Translations under genes and position numbers: made by a program
IMG/VR virus record: IMGVR_UViG_3300046543_000140
Location: 1 to 25,194 of that record
DNA: 25,194 nucleotides
Direction: 5' to 3' (one strand)
Source of the DNA: a virus
The notes under the pieces: model-generated
Told to the model about the DNA's origin: nothing
The model's database searches: none
Seen by the model: only the letters and a program-made list of their open reading frames with translations
Shown: piece by piece, positions 23,115 through 25,194 of the stretch
Layout: every line of letters begins with the position of its first letter
How positions within the stretch are numbered: position 1 is the stretch's first letter

Positions 23115-24988
23115 TGTTGATCCTGGCCGGCGCCGGCCGCCGCAGCCGCCCCGGCGGCGCCGACGGCGCCCAGCGGGGTCAGCAGCGGATGACGGCCGCG
23201 AATGAAGTCATCGAGCGCCTGCTCTTTGGTTATTCCGCGCTTAACAGCGGTGTTGTGGAGACGATTTTCGACTATTCCGAGGAAAGATGTCGGCAGGCTG
23301 CGCAGTCCGGTGACGCGGCCGCCGCCGACCCACAGCGCCGCTTGGAATTGCGCGGGGGTCAAGCCCATCTTACCGGCGATATGCTGCGCCCACGCCTCAA
23401 GCGCCCCATAATGGTTGGGGTCGGGCATATCCTGCCACATATGCGGGTGCTGCAGCGCCTGTTCCATCGTTATGCGACCGGATTGAACCTCTTTTTTCCA
23501 GTTCCGGCTTTCACCTTTGGCGATGCCGAGGGCGGGATAGTTGACATCCGCGACGGTCTTGCCGTTGAGGAACGCGGGGTCTTGAGAGAGCATCCCGATC
23601 AGCCGGATAAAATGTTTGTCCCCGGTGATTGGTTGCTGATTGCCGCCAAGATTGGCGACGAAAGACGACCGTTTCGCCTGCGTTTCCGGGTTGAGCGTTC
23701 CGGTGTCGCCCTCGTTGAGCCCGCGATAGCCGCTGATGTGCGCCTGCTGCAGCTTGTGGCCGTAGGGCGGGATCAGGTCATTGGACGTCCGGACAGGCGT
23801 CCCGGCCCGTTCCATTACGTGATAATAGGAGGCGGCACGCACATTCTGTCCAACCTCAGAACCGGCGGAGGTGGCACCAACAATCGGTATGTAACGGTTA
23901 AATTGTGCGTTGCCCTCTTCTGGCCCGAGACGGTCGATAAAGGCTTGCCGTAACGGTTCCGCATTATACCAATGCGCGCCGCCGACCTCGAGGCCCTTCT
24001 CGGCGACGAAACGAAGTTTCGCCTCGAGGTCCGGGTTGCTCATCGCATTGATAATGTGCTCGGGCAGGCCCTTGCGCTTGCCACCGTAGGGGTCGATGCG
24101 CGCGAGGTCGGTCTGCGGCACATCTGGCACCTGCCAGGTGTTGGACAGGTCAAGAACGTGGTCAGGGTGCGCAGGCGAGCCCGCCTGCAGCTGGGCCGGT
24201 GTCACCGGCCCCGTATTGCGGCTGGGGACGATGTCCCCGTAGGCGGGCATGCCGAGTGCCGCGAGGTCCGCGTCGGCGTTGGAGCCGAGGCGGCCCGCCA
24301 GGCTCTCCATGACCGGCGCGCCGGCCGGGCGCGGCGCGAGGGGCACCGCGTCGGGGAAAGGCACATGCCCGTCCAGCGAGTGACTGACGGGGCCGGCCGC
24401 AGCCGGGGTGGGGGTTGCCGGGGGCTCTGCCGACGGGGTGTGAATTACGGCGTCAGCGGCAGAGATTGGCTTGTCTACGCCAACATTGTGCCCAGCCCGC
24501 AAATAATCATCGATGCCCCACCCGTCTCGCCCAGAATAGCTGTTCGCGTCGGCAATATTCAGCAGCTGCCCGTTGGGTAAATCGAAATCAACTTTCAGGT
24601 CTGATTTGGGCACTTTCAATTCAACAACCGGGCCGCCAGCCGCATAACCGGAAGCGGTCGCCTTGTTCGGCGATAGAAACGCGGGGCCTTTCACCTGCCC
24701 GTCGGCCTTGATCTGTGCCGCCCCCTCAGGGGAGGTGCCGTGGTAAAGAGTGGTCAGGTCGTCGGAGGGTGCCTGCGCAGGAAGCGCTGCAGCGGGCGCT
24801 GAAGACCCTTCCTGCGCGACAGGTTCCTCTGCGTCGGGGAAAGGCAAATGACCGTCCAGGGACGCGCTGCGCGGATTGCGCGCGGCGGCACGCGTGCCGG
24901 GCTCGGGTGGGCGGTCGGCGCCGGGGGCGCGCACCCGCTTGCTGGGCAGCGCCACCGGTTCCCCGGGGAGCCGGCCTATGTCGGGCAC
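23111..24988 (-). CDS. Polyvalent-type protein with ADP-ribosyltransferase-like domain (625 aa)
   Basis: From GTG 24988 the chain has a Pro/Arg-rich head (1-75), an ART-like domain at about 79-183 (TLYHGTSPEGAAQIKADG, then AFLSPNKATASGYAAGGPVV and GWGIDDYLRAGHNVG), a Pro/Ala linker, and a long domain at about 297-600 with YHVMERAGTP, GDKHFIRLIGML and YGALEAWAQHIAGKMGL; the end is Ala/Gly-rich (604-621). The motif SLDGHLPFPDA occurs at 43-53 and, with one change, at 204-214. 'YHGTs...FLsx...A..YA' fits the ART fold; a catalytic glutamate is not obvious. The long domain resembles pieces of large phage 'polyvalent' proteins thought to be ejected with DNA. The start is uncertain: no ribosome binding site, and an in-frame ATG at 25027 is separated from it by a TGA. 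Ends in a GTGA overlap with terminase. Confidence 0.7.
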   Translation of the reverse strand: MPDIGRLPGEPVALPSKRVRAPGADRPPEPGTRAAARNPRSASLDGHLPFPDAEEPVAQEGSSAPAAALPAQAPSDDLTTLYHGTSPEGAAQIKADGQVKGPAFLSPNKATASGYAAGGPVVELKVPKSDLKVDFDLPNGQLLNIADANSYSGRDGWGIDDYLRAGHNVGVDKPISAADAVIHTPSAEPPATPTPAAAGPVSHSLDGHVPFPDAVPLAPRPAGAPVMESLAGRLGSNADADLAALGMPAYGDIVPSRNTGPVTPAQLQAGSPAHPDHVLDLSNTWQVPDVPQTDLARIDPYGGKRKGLPEHIINAMSNPDLEAKLRFVAEKGLEVGGAHWYNAEPLRQAFIDRLGPEEGNAQFNRYIPIVGATSAGSEVGQNVRAASYYHVMERAGTPVRTSNDLIPPYGHKLQQAHISGYRGLNEGDTGTLNPETQAKRSSFVANLGGNQQPITGDKHFIRLIGMLSQDPAFLNGKTVADVNYPALGIAKGESRNWKKEVQSGRITMEQALQHPHMWQDMPDPNHYGALEAWAQHIAGKMGLTPAQFQAALWVGGGRVTGLRSLPTSFLGIVENRLHNTAVKRGITKEQALDDFIRGRHPLLTPLGAVGAAGAAAAAGAGQDQQ

Positions 24989-25041
24989 GCGTTGGCGTCA
25001 GGCATTGAGGGTGGATTTCTGGCTCATGTTAGCGGAACGGT

Positions 25042-25069
25042 GTCTTACAGTTTGGGAAAAGCGGTTCAA
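25042..25069 (-). promoter_or_regulatory. Possible sigma70-type promoter of the operon
   Basis: Reading leftward, TTGAAC (25069-25064) and TAAGAC (25047-25042) are 16 nt apart. The -10 box is poor. It would start transcription about 40-50 nt before the ART-like gene. The stretch 24989-25194 otherwise holds only the tandem repeat at 25094-25180 and a nine-codon frame at 25027-24998. Confidence 0.25.
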
Positions 25070-25093
25070 GTTTGGCCCCCACAAATGGCCGTC

Positions 25094-25180
25094 AGATTTT
25101 GACTAACAGTCGGATTGGGTGGGGAGTGGGTGGGGGGTGAGATTTCGACTAACAGTCGGATTGGGTGGGGGGTGGGGGGA
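25094..25180. repeat. Tandem direct repeat, two copies, 46-bp period
   Basis: Copies begin at 25094 and 25140. Both contain GACTAACAGTCGGATTGGGT preceded by AGATTT(T/C) and followed by a G-rich tail (GGGG, AGTGGGTGGGG or GGTGGGGGG). GACTAACAGTC is itself a short inverted repeat (GACT/AGTC, 3-nt loop). The minus strand of the tails is C/A-only. They stand upstream of the first gene in the window and may continue beyond the right edge. Confidence 0.8.
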
Positions 25181-25194
25181 GGGTATACGTCCGA

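Noticed and set aside
23111-24988. Assignment as small terminase because it precedes terminase large
   Set aside because: No helix-turn-helix or oligomerisation motif; the domains are ART-like and polyvalent-type.
25094-25180. CRISPR-like array
   Set aside because: Only two copies, repeat longer than any spacer left between them, no cas genes; better described as a tandem repeat.

Overview
This window is almost certainly part of a tailed, short-tailed (podovirus) phage or prophage with a P22-like head and tail-machine gene set. It is visibly GC-rich. Every gene I accept lies on the minus strand, so the operon reads from the right edge (25194) to the left edge (1). Fourteen gene junctions are 1-4 nt stop/start overlaps (ATGA, GTGA or TGATG), which indicates one translationally coupled transcript. 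No integrase, repressor, replication, tRNA or host gene is visible. The GC-rich composition and strong GGAGG-type ribosome binding sites fit a proteobacterial host, perhaps an alphaproteobacterium; that last step is a guess from general likeness.

Layout in transcription order. 25194-24989: a leader with two copies of a 46-bp-period repeat and a possible promoter. 24988-23111: a polyvalent-type protein with an ADP-ribosyltransferase-like domain. 23114-21771: large terminase. 21774-20608: four small genes (coiled-coil protein, Ig-like protein, lipoprotein, unknown). 20608-17542: portal, a 57-residue coiled-coil protein, scaffold. 17541-17310: non-coding leader with another 46-bp-period repeat pair and a hairpin. 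17309-16107: P22-type coat protein. 16106-15989: non-coding, with nested inverted repeats. 15988-13816: small beta protein, collagen-like protein, double-SPRY protein. 13819-12305: a gp4-like head-tail adaptor that appears to hold three gp4-like units in one chain. 12296-7185: a giant right-handed beta-helix tailspike/fibre. 7171-6258: two small proteins with Sec signal peptides. 6261-4559: small protein and gp10-like tail hub. 4562-3229: two fibre proteins. 3232-2657: a sulfotransferase-like protein. 2656-336: two ejection (pilot) proteins. 334-1: the start of an M15-type murein peptidase cut by the window edge.

Working together: terminase and portal package DNA into a coat/scaffold procapsid. 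The gp4-like and gp10-like proteins close the portal and build the tail. The tailspike, fibres, collagen-like and SPRY proteins are candidate adhesins or decorations. The left-end proteins probably leave the virion with the DNA, helped by a murein hydrolase. The least ordinary parts are the sulfotransferase-like gene inside the virion operon, the ART/polyvalent gene at its head, the triplicated gp4 unit, the five-copy module within the tailspike, and the paired repeats in front of both the first gene and the coat gene. No small terminase, tail needle (gp26-like) or lysis cassette could be identified.
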